DNA of 42,798 nucleotides from JANMDN01 sp031376285 (GTDB taxonomy: Bacteria; Actinomycetota; Thermoleophilia; Miltoncostaeales; Miltoncostaeaceae), in contig JANMDN010000029.1 of NCBI GenBank assembly GCA_031376285.1, positions 1 through 42,798 of the forward strand. Direction: 5' to 3'. This document shows, one piece after another, positions 16,244-25,166 of the stretch; position 1 is the first letter of the stretch, and each line of letters opens with the position of its first letter. Below the pieces are notes generated by a model. The model searched no databases, was not told the origin of the DNA, and saw nothing but the letters and a program-made list of their open reading frames with translations. The position numbers and the translations under genes are program-made.

Positions 16244-16987
16244 GTGAATCCCGACGAAGTTCCCGCGCTGCTCTGCCAAGGGGTGCGCAAGACCTTTCGC
16301 GGTGAGACCGAAGCCCTTGCGGGGGTTGACCTGACGGTTCCCCAGGGCGCGTTCATCGGCCTCCTCGGTCCGAACGGAGCGGGGAAGACGACCCTGATTC
16401 GCAGCATCGTCGGGTTGAGCGTTCCGGACGGCGGCCGGCTGGAGGTGCTCGGGCATTCGATGACCGGCCCTGGAGCGCCCGCCGCCAGACGGCTCGTTGG
16501 CTACGCTCCGCAGGAGGTCTCACTCGACCGGTTCGTGAAAGTCCATGACGTACTCGCGCTCCATGGGCGCTACTTCGGTTTGCGGCGCGCCGACGCCGAC
16601 GCCCGCGCCGAAGAGCTTCTCGCGGCCTTCGATCTGACCTCCAAGGCGGGTGCGCTGCCGAGCAATCTCTCGGGTGGAATGCGCCGCCGTCTGATGCTCG
16701 CCCGGGCGCTCGTTCACCGACCGTCGCTTGTCATCCTCGACGAGCCGACCGCCGGTGTCGACGTCGAGCTGCGCGACGAACTCTGGGCCTACATCCGGGG
16801 ACTCAACGAAGACGGCACGACGATCCTGCTGACGACGCACTACATCGAAGAGGCCGACGAACTCTGCGACGAGATCGCGTTCATCCTGGACGGGCGGATC
16901 GTCGCCGACGGCTCACCCACCGCCCTCCGCGAGCGTTACTCCGCCGACCGCCTCGAGGACGTCTACCGTCAGGTTGTCGGCCGATGA
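16244..16987 (+). CDS. ABC-2 type exporter ATP-binding protein
   Basis: A 247-residue ATPase of the DrrA/CcmA-like class that powers ABC-2 exporters. Walker A is GPNGAGKTT (residues 42-50), with signature NLSGGMRRRL, Walker B LVILDEPTAGVD and switch histidine in TTHYIEEADEL. GTG 16244 is preferred over the TTG one codon earlier. The start of the permease gene overlaps its stop by 4 nt. The substrate cannot be told; drugs, polysaccharides and lipids are all handled by this class. Confidence 0.92.
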   Translation: MNPDEVPALLCQGVRKTFRGETEALAGVDLTVPQGAFIGLLGPNGAGKTTLIRSIVGLSVPDGGRLEVLGHSMTGPGAPAARRLVGYAPQEVSLDRFVKVHDVLALHGRYFGLRRADADARAEELLAAFDLTSKAGALPSNLSGGMRRRLMLARALVHRPSLVILDEPTAGVDVELRDELWAYIRGLNEDGTTILLTTHYIEEADELCDEIAFILDGRIVADGSPTALRERYSADRLEDVYRQVVGR

Positions 16988-17772
16988 GCATCGGGACTGA
17001 TCTCGAACGGGCGCAGTGGCGAGGGTCGGCTGCACTCGCCCAGCGGGAGGTGACCCGGGTTCTCCGACTCTGGGGGCAGACCGTGCTCCCGAGCGTCATC
17101 TCGTCGGTGCTCTTTATCGCCATCTTCGGGTTGGCTCTTGGCGGGCGGATCCATCAGGTCGATGGCGTTCCGTATGAATCGTTCATTGTTCCCGGTCTGG
17201 TGCTCATGGCGGTCGGCACGGCCGCATATTCGAACACGGCCTCGTCGCTCTACCAGGCGCGCTTCGATGGCTTCATCGACGACCCCGTCAGCGGACCGAT
17301 GCGGGCCCGACACCTCCTCGTGGCCTACCTGGCGGGCGGCGTCGTGCGGGGCCTCTCGATCGGGGCACTGACGCTGATCGTGGCGCGTTTCATGGTTCCG
17401 TATCCGATGACGCACCCGTTCTTCGCGCTCGTCGCGTTCGTGTGTTCGGCGGCGGCCTTCAGCGCGCTCGGTGTCGGTGTCGGGCTTGTGGCGAAGACCT
17501 GGGACCAGCAGTCCTTCGTCGGGAACCTCATCCTGCAGCCCCTGGTGTTTCTTGGCGGTGTGTTCTACTCGGCGCAGGTGCTGTCAGAGCCCTGGCGGAC
17601 GGCCACCAAACTCGATCCGATCCTGCACATGGTCGCCAGCGCGCGCTATGGAATGCTCGGAACCGCCGAGGTTTCGCATTGGCTGGCGCTCGCCGTCACC
17701 GTTGCCCTGACCGCAGCCATGCTCGTTTGGGCGGGGTGGCTCGTCGCACGCGGAACCGGCCTTCGCACCTGA
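16984..17772 (+). CDS. ABC-2 type exporter permease
   Basis: A 262-residue membrane protein with six predicted spans and the ABC-2 signature around FVGNLILQPLVFLGGVFYS. An amphipathic N-terminal segment (LAQREVTRVLRLWGQTVLP) precedes the first span, as in NodJ/DrrB-like permeases. ATGA overlap with the ATPase gene shows that the two form one transporter. The stop is only 4 nt from the convergent CDF transporter stop, with no terminator between them. Confidence 0.9.
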   Translation: MSIGTDLERAQWRGSAALAQREVTRVLRLWGQTVLPSVISSVLFIAIFGLALGGRIHQVDGVPYESFIVPGLVLMAVGTAAYSNTASSLYQARFDGFIDDPVSGPMRARHLLVAYLAGGVVRGLSIGALTLIVARFMVPYPMTHPFFALVAFVCSAAAFSALGVGVGLVAKTWDQQSFVGNLILQPLVFLGGVFYSAQVLSEPWRTATKLDPILHMVASARYGMLGTAEVSHWLALAVTVALTAAMLVWAGWLVARGTGLRT

Positions 17773-17776
17773 GGCG

Positions 17777-18703
17777 CTACCCCGTCCTTCGGGCAATGCG
17801 GTCGAGCGGAACGAAGTCGCCGCGCTCGGCGAGGTGGTCGACCTTCAGGGTGGCGTGCGTGATGTCGAACTCGTGAGCGAGCAGGTGTTCGAGGTCGCGG
17901 CAGCGCCCGTGGCAGTCCTCGTCCGGGCCGACGAGCACGTGCGCTGAGAGGGCGGGGAAACCGGACGTGATCGTCCAAATGTGCAGGTCGTGCACCTGGA
18001 CAACCCCTGGTGCGCTCGCGAGCCGTTCCCCGACGGCCTGGACGTCGATGCCCTCGGGGGCCGCCTCGAGGAGCACGCGGGTCGCGCTCCTCAGAAGATG
18101 CCACGAGCTGAAGAGGACGAGCAGTCCGACGACGATGCTGATGACCGGATCGGCAAGGGTCCATCCGCGAGTGATCACAAGGATGGCCGCGACAATGACG
18201 CCGACCGACCCCGCAAGGTCGGCGAGGACGTGCCGGAACGTGGCCTCGAGATTCAGGTTCCCGTTACGTCCTCGGGCGAGCACCGCGGCAGCGGCCAGGT
18301 TCACCGCGAGCCCAACGGCGGCGATCGCCAACATCCAACCGCCGAGAATTTCGTTCGGCTGCCCGATACGACGTGCCGCCTCGACGAAGATCCAGATCGC
18401 AACCGCGACAAGGGTGACGCCGTTTGCGAGGGCCGCCAGGATCTCGGCACGGCGATAGCCGAAGCTCTTCTCGGGCGTCGGCGGCTTCGCGGCCAGCCAC
18501 GCGGCAAAGAGCGCGAGGCTGATCGCGACATTGTCCGAGAGCATGTGGGCGGCATCCGAAAGGAGCGCGAGGCTGCCGGTGAGAAACCCGCCGACGACCT
18601 CCACCACGGTGTAGCCGGCGGTCAGGATCAGCGCGACTGTGAGCGCGCGTCGATCCGCGGTCCCGTGGTCGTGATGATCCGTGTGACTGTGCCCGTGCCC
18701 CAT
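17777..18703 (-). CDS. Cation diffusion facilitator, zinc-type exporter
   Basis: A 308-residue CDF exporter, probably for Zn2+ and similar divalent cations, driven by proton exchange. It has a histidine-rich N-terminus (MGHGHSHTDHHDHG), six membrane spans and paired metal-site motifs: LLSDAAHMLSDN in span 2 and TFRHVLADLAGS in span 5, giving the Asp/His set typical of the CzcD/ZitB group. The cytoplasmic C-terminal domain includes VHDLHIWTITSG. ATG 18703. No metal-responsive regulator is adjacent. Confidence 0.93.
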   Translation of the reverse strand: MGHGHSHTDHHDHGTADRRALTVALILTAGYTVVEVVGGFLTGSLALLSDAAHMLSDNVAISLALFAAWLAAKPPTPEKSFGYRRAEILAALANGVTLVAVAIWIFVEAARRIGQPNEILGGWMLAIAAVGLAVNLAAAAVLARGRNGNLNLEATFRHVLADLAGSVGVIVAAILVITRGWTLADPVISIVVGLLVLFSSWHLLRSATRVLLEAAPEGIDVQAVGERLASAPGVVQVHDLHIWTITSGFPALSAHVLVGPDEDCHGRCRDLEHLLAHEFDITHATLKVDHLAERGDFVPLDRIARRTG

Positions 18704-18868
18704 CCCGCCTCATCTCCGGTTTCGCAACCTCGAAGGGCGCGACAACCATTGTCGCAGGGCGTGCCGGCCCGCCTTGCGTGACGATTCTGTGTCGATCGTG
18801 ACAAGGGACGCGGGGCGACGGGGCCTCGCCCGCAATAATGGGGCGATGCCGCGCGCCGGAGACACACA

Positions 18869-19693
18869 CTGAACGCCCTCGAGGCGGCCGTTCTCGGCGT
18901 CGTCCAAGGGCTCACCGAGTTCCTCCCGATATCGAGCACCGGGCACCTGCGGATCGTCCCCGCGTTCTTGGGTTGGGATGACCCTGGCGCCGCGTTCACG
19001 GCCGTCACCCAGCTCGGGACCGTCGCGGCCGTGGTTATTTTCTTCTGGCGTGACCTGGTTCGCATCGTTCGCGCCTGGTTCGGGTCGCTTCGTGGAACCG
19101 TCCCGCGACGCGACCTTGACGCGCGGATGGGTTGGTACGTCATCCTCGCGACGATCCCGATCGGCGTCTTCGGGCTGATCTTCAAGCATCAGATCGAAAA
19201 CGGCGCGCGGAGCCTCTACCTGATCGGCACGACGCTCATCCTTCTGGCCCTGGTGCTCCTCGCAGCCGAGCGCGTCGGGACGCGGACCCGTTCGCTTGAA
19301 TCGGTCGGCATGCGCGACGCGGTTGTCGTCGGGCTGGCCCAAGCGGCCGCGCTCGTGCCCGGCGTTTCTCGCTCGGGCGCGACGATCACCGCAGGGCTCT
19401 TCTTGGGGCTCGACCGTACCGCCGCGGCGCGCTTCTCGTTTCTCCTCTCCATCCCGGCGATCGTGCTCTCAGGCCTTGTCGAGCTGAAGTCGATCATCGA
19501 CGGGTCGGTCGCCCAGACGACGAGCACCGGCTCGCTCATCCTCGCGACCGTGATCGCGTTCGCAGTCGGCTACGCCTCGATCGCGTTCCTGCTGCGATTC
19601 CTCGGACGCCATTCCACGGTGTCGTTTGTGATCTACCGCGTGATCGTGGGAGCGCTTGTGCTCATCCTGACCGCGGCGAGCGTCATCTCGTAG
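18869..19693 (+). CDS. uppP: Undecaprenyl-diphosphatase, apparent CTG start
   Basis: A membrane phosphatase (UppP/BacA) that recycles the undecaprenyl carrier for wall synthesis. Both family motifs are intact: GLTEFLPISSTGHL near the N-terminus and PGVSRSGATITAG. Homology begins at NALEAAVLGVVQGLTEF, directly after CTG 18869. The frame closes upstream at TAA 18836, and no ATG, GTG or TTG lies between that stop and the conserved residues. A TTG at 18968 would delete the first catalytic motif. So CTG is the only sensible start, giving 274 residues. A GGAG at 18858 may serve as the ribosome-binding site. Confidence 0.92.
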   Translation: MNALEAAVLGVVQGLTEFLPISSTGHLRIVPAFLGWDDPGAAFTAVTQLGTVAAVVIFFWRDLVRIVRAWFGSLRGTVPRRDLDARMGWYVILATIPIGVFGLIFKHQIENGARSLYLIGTTLILLALVLLAAERVGTRTRSLESVGMRDAVVVGLAQAAALVPGVSRSGATITAGLFLGLDRTAAARFSFLLSIPAIVLSGLVELKSIIDGSVAQTTSTGSLILATVIAFAVGYASIAFLLRFLGRHSTVSFVIYRVIVGALVLILTAASVIS

Positions 19694-19759
19694 ACCGGCG
19701 TTGTGGGGTCACGATGAACCGCTGGGGATCAGCAGCGGTGAATTGCTACGCTGTGCCAC

Positions 19760-20020
19760 ATGGACGTTTCTGTTCGAGAGCTTCGAAATCACACCGCACG
19801 CGTCATCGCCGCTGTCGAGAGCGGTGAACCAGTTGTGCTCACCGTGCACGGCCGGCCCGTGGCCGACATCGTCCCGAGAGAGACTCGCAGCGAACGGCGT
19901 CCCATTGAACGGGTGCTGGCCGACCTTGCTGAGATCGCCGCCTTCTCGAGCGCGCTCGGCCTTGTGTCAGACGCGGCGGATTTCGACGTCGGACTCACCA
20001 CCGATGACATGCTCGATTGA
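19760..20020 (+). CDS. Phd/YefM-type antitoxin
   Basis: An 86-residue antitoxin whose N-terminal half, MDVSVRELRNHTARVIAAVE then GEPVVLTVHGRPVADIVP, is the DNA-binding Phd/YefM fold; the acidic C-terminus (LVSDAADFDVGLTTDDMLD) would wrap the toxin. A TACGCT hexamer 7 nt before ATG 19760 suggests a leaderless transcript. The PIN toxin gene overlaps its stop as TTGA. Confidence 0.88.
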   Translation: MDVSVRELRNHTARVIAAVESGEPVVLTVHGRPVADIVPRETRSERRPIERVLADLAEIAAFSSALGLVSDAADFDVGLTTDDMLD

Positions 20021-20409
20021 GCGGTCATCTTCTCGACACGAGCATCTTTGTCGCGGCCGAACTGGGCCGCCCGCTCGGCAGCCCTCCCACCGGCGATGCC
20101 CGGATCTCGGTGGCCACGCTCACTGAACTCAGCGTCGGCGTGCGAAGAGCGAAGGGCCCGGTTCTCCCTCTTCGAGAGATGACGCTCGCCCGCGCGCGGC
20201 GCTTCATCGCGCTTCCATACGACGAACGCGTCGCCGAACGGTTGGCAGAGATCCTCGCCGCGGCTCGTGCTACGGGGCGGCGCGCTGGTGCGATGGACAC
20301 CATCATCGCGGCGACTGCGCTCACCCATGACCTCACGGTCTGGACTCAGGACGACGACTTTGCCGTCCTCGCTGAACTTGCCCCCGATCTACGAGTTCAC
20401 CGTTCGTAG
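20017..20409 (+). CDS. vapC: VapC-type PIN-domain toxin
   Basis: A 130-residue PIN-domain ribonuclease. Acidic active-site positions are visible in LLDTSIFVAAE, ATLTELSVG, GAMDTIIAATAL and TQDDDFAVL. TTG 20017 overlaps the antitoxin stop (TTGA), ensuring coupled expression. It ends 29 nt from the convergent response-regulator gene. Confidence 0.9.
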   Translation: MSGHLLDTSIFVAAELGRPLGSPPTGDARISVATLTELSVGVRRAKGPVLPLREMTLARARRFIALPYDERVAERLAEILAAARATGRRAGAMDTIIAATALTHDLTVWTQDDDFAVLAELAPDLRVHRS

Positions 20410-20438
20410 CTTGGATGCGCACCCCGCGTCCAGCGCCC

Positions 20439-21080
20439 TCACAGCAACCGCCGGGCGGCGGCCCAGCGGGTGAGGGCGCCGCGGCTCGACAGTTGCAGCT
20501 TGCGCAGCACCGCCGACGCGTGTGATTCAACCGTCTTGACGGAGATCCCAAGCTCCAGCCCGATCTCCTTGTAGGCGTAGCCGCGCGCGAGGAACCGCAT
20601 CACCTCGCGTTCACGGTCGGTCAGCTGATCAAGATCCGCGTCGTGTTCAGGGACCGTCGCCGACCCAGCGAAGGCGTCGAGCACGAAGCCGGCAAGTCTC
20701 GGCGAGAACACGGCGTCGCCTTCCGCGACGCGCTCCACGGCATCGATCAGATCGCTCGCGGAGATGGACTTCGTGACGTAGCCGCGGGCGCCCGCGCGGA
20801 CGAGGTCGATCACGTCTTCGGCGGCGTCCGAGACCGAGAGTGCCAGGAAGTACGTCCCGCGGGGTCCGCCGGCGAGGCGCTCGATCACCTCACGGCCACT
20901 CCCGGATGGAAGGTGCACGTCGAGGAGGACCACGTCCGGTGCGAACGCTCGGACGGCTTCGATCGCCGCGTCGATGTCACCGGCCTGTCCGACGACCTCC
21001 AGCCGCTCGCCGATCTCTGCGACGACTCCCGATCGAAAGAGTTCGTGGTCGTCCACCACGACAACCGTGACCTTGCTCAT
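20439..21080 (-). CDS. NarL/LuxR-type response regulator
   Basis: A 213-residue regulator with a receiver domain (acid pocket Asp10-Asp11, phosphoacceptor Asp54 in VVLLDVHLP, Lys in GYVTKSIS) and a C-terminal LuxR helix-turn-helix (LTDREREVMRFLARGYAYKE, then SVKTVESHASAVLRKL). ATGA overlap with the upstream kinase gene identifies its partner. It should control envelope-stress genes, probably including the divergent PspC gene; that target is inference. Confidence 0.93.
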   Translation of the reverse strand: MSKVTVVVVDDHELFRSGVVAEIGERLEVVGQAGDIDAAIEAVRAFAPDVVLLDVHLPSGSGREVIERLAGGPRGTYFLALSVSDAAEDVIDLVRAGARGYVTKSISASDLIDAVERVAEGDAVFSPRLAGFVLDAFAGSATVPEHDADLDQLTDREREVMRFLARGYAYKEIGLELGISVKTVESHASAVLRKLQLSSRGALTRWAAARRLL

Positions 21081-22417
21081 GTCGTGATCGCGGGAATCGT
21101 CGGCAGCTCCATCATCACCTCGGTGCCGGTCTCGGGGGTGCTGCGCACGCGGGCCGTCCCGTTCGCGCGTCCCATTCGGGCGACGATGGAGTCGGCCAGG
21201 CCGCGGCGATCGGCGGGAACGCTATCGGCATCGAAGCCACGCCCCCGATCGCGGACGAACACCTGGACTACGTCGTCACGACATTCCGCGTACACGTCGC
21301 ACGACGCGGCGCCGGAGTGGCGAGCGGCGTTCACCATCGCCTCGCGTGTCGCCGCGAGGAGGGCCTCCTCGGCCGCGCTGACGTCCGCGTCGCCGACCAC
21401 GATCAGCTCGACGCGCCAACGGTAGCGGTCCTCCACCTCAGCGGCGAGCGCCGTCAGCCGGTCTCGCAGCCGTCCGGAGTCGGCGCTCACCACGGCGCCG
21501 TAGAGCCAGTCGCGCAGCTCCCGCTCCTGTTTGCGCGCCAACGTCGCCATGTTGGCCGGATCGTCGCCCTGGCGTTGGATCAGGGTGAGCGTTTGGAGGA
21601 CGGAGTCGTGGAGATGGGCCGCGAGGCGAGCACGCTCGTCCGCGCGGATGCGCTCTCGGCGTTCCTTCGAGAACTGCGAGCCGACGCGAAGGAGCGGTGG
21701 CAGGACCACGAGGCCGATGCCCGCAAGCATGATCGCCACCGGCCAGAGCACATCGACGGACGCGCGCACGCTGCGCCACGGGACCGGGCGCTGCGTCAGG
21801 AGATAGGCGGCGATGAGCACGAGGCCGAGCCCAGCGGCCAGGCGGACGAGGCCACCAGAGACGCGACGCCCACCGATGCTGAGACTCCGTCCATCGGTGA
21901 CGCCGGCCAACCAACCCCAACGTTCGTTGCGCTCGAGGTGGCGCCAACTGAGGGCGAGGATGGTTTGAATCGCGACAACGAGCCCCACGATCGGGTCAGG
22001 GAGGGTGAGGCCCCAGGCCCGCAGCAGGAGGATGGCGCTCAGCTCGATCAGGAGAACTCCAACGAGCCCGGTCGGGCTTCTCGCATCGACCCCGACGAGC
22101 CGTCGGCTGGGGCCGCGTCGTCGCAGCGGCGTAACGGCGACATAGCCGAGCGCGTAACACGCGGCAAGCGGTGGGGCCGCGATGCTGCCCCCGAGCACAG
22201 CCAGCCGCAATGTCACGACGTCGAGACGGAGAAACTGCGCGATCGCGCTCGCGACGCCGAGCACCAAGCGGCCGTCACCCGTGAGTCCCGTTGCGCGGGT
22301 TAGGGCGTCGCTCGACACCGCGGCAGCTTGACGGGTTCGGGCGCCCGGGTCCATCAAGGATAACCCCGACCGCACGAGGCCGGGCAGCGACCGCCGGCTC
22401 GCATCTCTCAGGGTCAT
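21077..22417 (-). CDS. PspC-fused sensor histidine kinase
   Basis: A kinase of the NarX/LiaS (HisKA_3) class of about 446 residues. An N-terminal PspC domain (GRLVLGVASAIAQFLRLD through YALGYVAV) is followed by further membrane spans, then the phosphoacceptor helix DERARLAAHLHDSVLQTL and an ATPase domain with N-box TREAMVNAARHSG, RDRGRGFD and GTEVMMELP. The start is uncertain: ATG 22417 is given, with ATG 22354 and TTG 22447 possible. It is divergent from another PspC protein gene with almost no gap, so their promoters overlap. PspC-type sensors respond to membrane stress in related systems. Confidence 0.88.
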   Translation of the reverse strand: MTLRDASRRSLPGLVRSGLSLMDPGARTRQAAAVSSDALTRATGLTGDGRLVLGVASAIAQFLRLDVVTLRLAVLGGSIAAPPLAACYALGYVAVTPLRRRGPSRRLVGVDARSPTGLVGVLLIELSAILLLRAWGLTLPDPIVGLVVAIQTILALSWRHLERNERWGWLAGVTDGRSLSIGGRRVSGGLVRLAAGLGLVLIAAYLLTQRPVPWRSVRASVDVLWPVAIMLAGIGLVVLPPLLRVGSQFSKERRERIRADERARLAAHLHDSVLQTLTLIQRQGDDPANMATLARKQERELRDWLYGAVVSADSGRLRDRLTALAAEVEDRYRWRVELIVVGDADVSAAEEALLAATREAMVNAARHSGAASCDVYAECRDDVVQVFVRDRGRGFDADSVPADRRGLADSIVARMGRANGTARVRSTPETGTEVMMELPTIPAITT

Positions 22418-22450
22418 CCCCAATTGCGGCCGGCCGTCGTCGGGCAAAGA

Positions 22451-24028
22451 ATGCGCCGCATGAACGCAACCGACTCCACAGACCAGACCACGTCACGCCC
22501 GCAACTTCGCCGTTCCCGAACCGATCGAGTGATCTTTGGTGTCGCCGGCGGCCTCGCCCACCGGTTCGGCCTCTCGGCCACCGCGGTCCGCATCCTCTTC
22601 GTTCTTTCGGCGATCTTCGTCGTCGGCGCGGTGTTCTACCTCGCGGCGGCCTTCGCGCTTCGGGCTGAGGGTGATGAACGGCCGAGTTCACGCGGACGGA
22701 TGACGGTCGCGGGTGTTGCCTGCCTTGCCACGCTTGCGCTCGCTCAGGCACTCGGGGTGACCTACCCGAACGTGGGCGTCCTGGCGATACTCGCCCTTCT
22801 TGCTTCGGGCATCGTCGTGATCCTCGGCCGGCGACCGGGCTCCCACCAGGAGGCGGTATCGACCGGGGCGCCGCCGCTCGCTGGTATGCCGCGCCTGCAG
22901 CCGCCTGTGCTCCTGCTCCTCACGCTTGCCGTCGTTGGAGTCGCGGCGACGGCGACCTGGCTGGTTGTCCGTTCGGCATCCGGCGTCGAGGGCATCGGCG
23001 CCGTCGCGTCGGTCTCGCTCGTCGCGGTCGGCCTCGGCCTCGTGCTCGGTGCCTGGCGCGGCCGGAGCGTCCTGCTCCTGCCGGTGGGGCTCGCCCTCGC
23101 GTTGCCTCTCGGGCTCGCCTCGTTTGCAGGGGCGAGGGTCGAGCTGGGGTCGGACGACCCGGGGACGCTGAGGGCGGGAGCCGCCGAGCGCACCTACGTG
23201 CTCGGGAGAGGGGCGAGGCCGGTCATCGTCACGGCAGCGGTCGGGAAGGACCTTCGGCGCCTGACCATTCGAAAGGCCGCGGGGGTGATCGACGTCCGGA
23301 TCGCGCCGGAAGTACCGGTTCGTGTCACCTTTGCGAGTATTCGCGGCGAGTTCTACAGCGACTTGCGCGACGGTTACTACATCCAGGCCTGGGGGTGGGG
23401 GACCGGATCTCGGACGTTCAGGCTTCCCGCCACCGGTACGCGGCGCCAGAACGGTGAGCCGCTCGAGGTCCGCGTCGAGACGGCGACCGCATCGGTGAGC
23501 TTCGGCCACAACGCGACGGATGTCGCGCGGCCAGTCCCCGACACATTCCCGGCCCAGCGCGCGAACGTTCGAATCGACATCGCGGCACGCACGAAACTCC
23601 TGCGCCGGGAACGAGCCACGCTCTCCCGTCTCCAAACGCGCTACACGAGGGCCCTCGGCTCGATCGCGAGCGCGTCGGTCGCGGTCAGCCCCCGGGTGCT
23701 GGACGTCGATGAGTCCCGCTGGCTCGAGGGCGACGCGAGCACGAGTACATGGCTTCGGTTGCGCGATCCCGCGCTTGCGAGCGCGGGAGGCCTCGAGACG
23801 CTGCGCTTCGACCTCCTCCGGGCCGCTTGGCGGACCAACGCGGTCCAGCGCGGCATCCGCGAGCAGGAGAAGCTTCTGGCGGCGCTCGACGCGGCTGGTC
23901 CGACGAGAGCGAGGGTGGCCAAACCCACCCCGCACGCGCCGAGGCTCGGATCTGGCCCGTCGCGTCCACCCTCAGCACTACGCTCAAAGCCGGCCAGACC
24001 GGTGACCCCCGGAACGGAGCGCCCATAG
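22451..24028 (+). CDS. PspC-domain membrane protein, LiaF-like C-terminus
   Basis: A 525-residue protein. Residues about 20-75 form a PspC domain (RTDRVIFGVAGGLAHRFGLS), followed by several hydrophobic spans to about residue 230. The next 150 residues look like an extracytoplasmic beta-rich domain similar to LiaF/DUF4097-type modules (GVIDVRIAPEVPVRV, EVRVETATASVSFGH). The C-terminal third is helical and basic, with a likely coiled coil (KLLRRERATLSRLQTRYTRAL). ATG 22451 or ATG 22460 may start it. It is divergent from the PspC kinase and overlaps the next gene by one base. Likely an accessory or target of that two-component system. Confidence 0.75.
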   Translation: MRRMNATDSTDQTTSRPQLRRSRTDRVIFGVAGGLAHRFGLSATAVRILFVLSAIFVVGAVFYLAAAFALRAEGDERPSSRGRMTVAGVACLATLALAQALGVTYPNVGVLAILALLASGIVVILGRRPGSHQEAVSTGAPPLAGMPRLQPPVLLLLTLAVVGVAATATWLVVRSASGVEGIGAVASVSLVAVGLGLVLGAWRGRSVLLLPVGLALALPLGLASFAGARVELGSDDPGTLRAGAAERTYVLGRGARPVIVTAAVGKDLRRLTIRKAAGVIDVRIAPEVPVRVTFASIRGEFYSDLRDGYYIQAWGWGTGSRTFRLPATGTRRQNGEPLEVRVETATASVSFGHNATDVARPVPDTFPAQRANVRIDIAARTKLLRRERATLSRLQTRYTRALGSIASASVAVSPRVLDVDESRWLEGDASTSTWLRLRDPALASAGGLETLRFDLLRAAWRTNAVQRGIREQEKLLAALDAAGPTRARVAKPTPHAPRLGSGPSRPPSALRSKPARPVTPGTERP

Positions 24029-24330
24029 TGTCCACGAACCCCACCGATCGAATCGAGAACCCCCACCGAGTGGTGGAGCCCGCGCCGCTCCTTCCTCGTC
24101 ATGAGCTGCGCCCGGCGACCTTGGGCGCCGGTGTCGCCCTGGCGGGTCTCGGCTTCGTGTTCCTGCTCCAACAGCTCGGCACGGTCACGATGGGGGCTGC
24201 GCCAACCGTCGCGGTCCTTGTCCTTGCCGGGGCGATCGCGCTCGTCGGGGTGGCTGCGGGCTGGGCACACCGCCCGCGCCCAGTCGAGGGGGATGCAGAC
24301 CCGCGCGGGTCAGGCCCCCGCGAGAGCTGA
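24028..24330 (+). CDS. Small two-span membrane protein
   Basis: A 100-residue protein with two hydrophobic spans (LGAGVALAGLGFVFLLQQLG and a second at about residues 58-78) and polar termini. The spans resemble the LiaF/DUF5668 transmembrane pair, consistent with a role beside the PspC protein. GTG 24028 shares a base with the upstream TAG, so it is translationally coupled to that gene. Function unknown. Confidence 0.68.
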   Translation: MSTNPTDRIENPHRVVEPAPLLPRHELRPATLGAGVALAGLGFVFLLQQLGTVTMGAAPTVAVLVLAGAIALVGVAAGWAHRPRPVEGDADPRGSGPRES

Positions 24331-24348
24331 TCCCCCGACCAGCTTCGG

Positions 24349-24957
24349 CTACCTCGTTCCGAGCGCGGCCTCACGCTTCGCGGCCCGGGCGAGGATGGTG
24401 CGTAGCGCCGCCTCGGCGCGCTTGTCAGGCGCGGCGTTGGGCAACGCGGTGACCGCCGTCAGCGCCGATCCGACCTGGATCGCGACGACATAGAACCGGA
24501 CGCGAGTGCCTTTTGGAATGCCTGGCTGCGCCTGGGTGGTTGTCCCTTCGAGCACCCGTCCTCCGGACGTGTCGCCGAGTGAGACCTTCCACGAGCGCTG
24601 AACGGTTCTTACGAGCTTGGTCGAGGTCGCGATCGACTTGAGCGTCTTCGGAAGCTCGACCCGGAGGAGCTGGTCGTAGACCGCCCGAGCAAAGTAGGAA
24701 CTCGTGGCGAGGTAGATGTCCTGGTTCAGCTTGAAGGTGCTCCCACCAGCGCGGGCTGACGCGAAGCGGCGGGTCGCCGCGGCTCGAAAGATCTTCGGAA
24801 TACCGGTCTGGGGGCGGTCGTAGACGATCTTTGCGCCTCCAACATCGCTCGGGCGTAGCTCGTAGGGGCGGAGGTTGATGGGAGCCGCCAAGGCGCTGGG
24901 CGGTCCGACAGCGATCAGAAGCGTGCCGGCGATGGTGGCTGCATGGGCTGGTCTCAT
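24349..24957 (-). CDS. Secreted protein of unknown function
   Basis: A 202-residue protein with an N-terminal signal peptide (MRPAHAATIAGTLLIAVG, cleavage near SALAAP). The mature part starts INLRPYELRPSDVGGAKIVYDR, a pattern seen in uncharacterised actinobacterial exported proteins, and contains no cysteines or catalytic motif I recognise. ATG 24957 has no clear ribosome-binding site. It is convergent with the membrane protein gene 18 nt away. Confidence 0.7.
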   Translation of the reverse strand: MRPAHAATIAGTLLIAVGPPSALAAPINLRPYELRPSDVGGAKIVYDRPQTGIPKIFRAAATRRFASARAGGSTFKLNQDIYLATSSYFARAVYDQLLRVELPKTLKSIATSTKLVRTVQRSWKVSLGDTSGGRVLEGTTTQAQPGIPKGTRVRFYVVAIQVGSALTAVTALPNAAPDKRAEAALRTILARAAKREAALGTR

Positions 24958-25166
24958 GCCACGGCACGCTAGCGACGAGCGCGCGAGGTGGACAACCGGC
25001 CGGGTCGTCCGGTCCGCGTTCCCTTGCCAGAATCCGCAGTCAGTCCTGATGAAGCGCGTGGGAAGGAGCGCGACGAGCGGCCCCGGGCCGATCGGAGGCA
25101 GGTCCGACCGTTGGGCGTCCCGTAGTCTCTTCGCGACGAACGGTTCGCGAGGGAGGCAGGCCGCGC

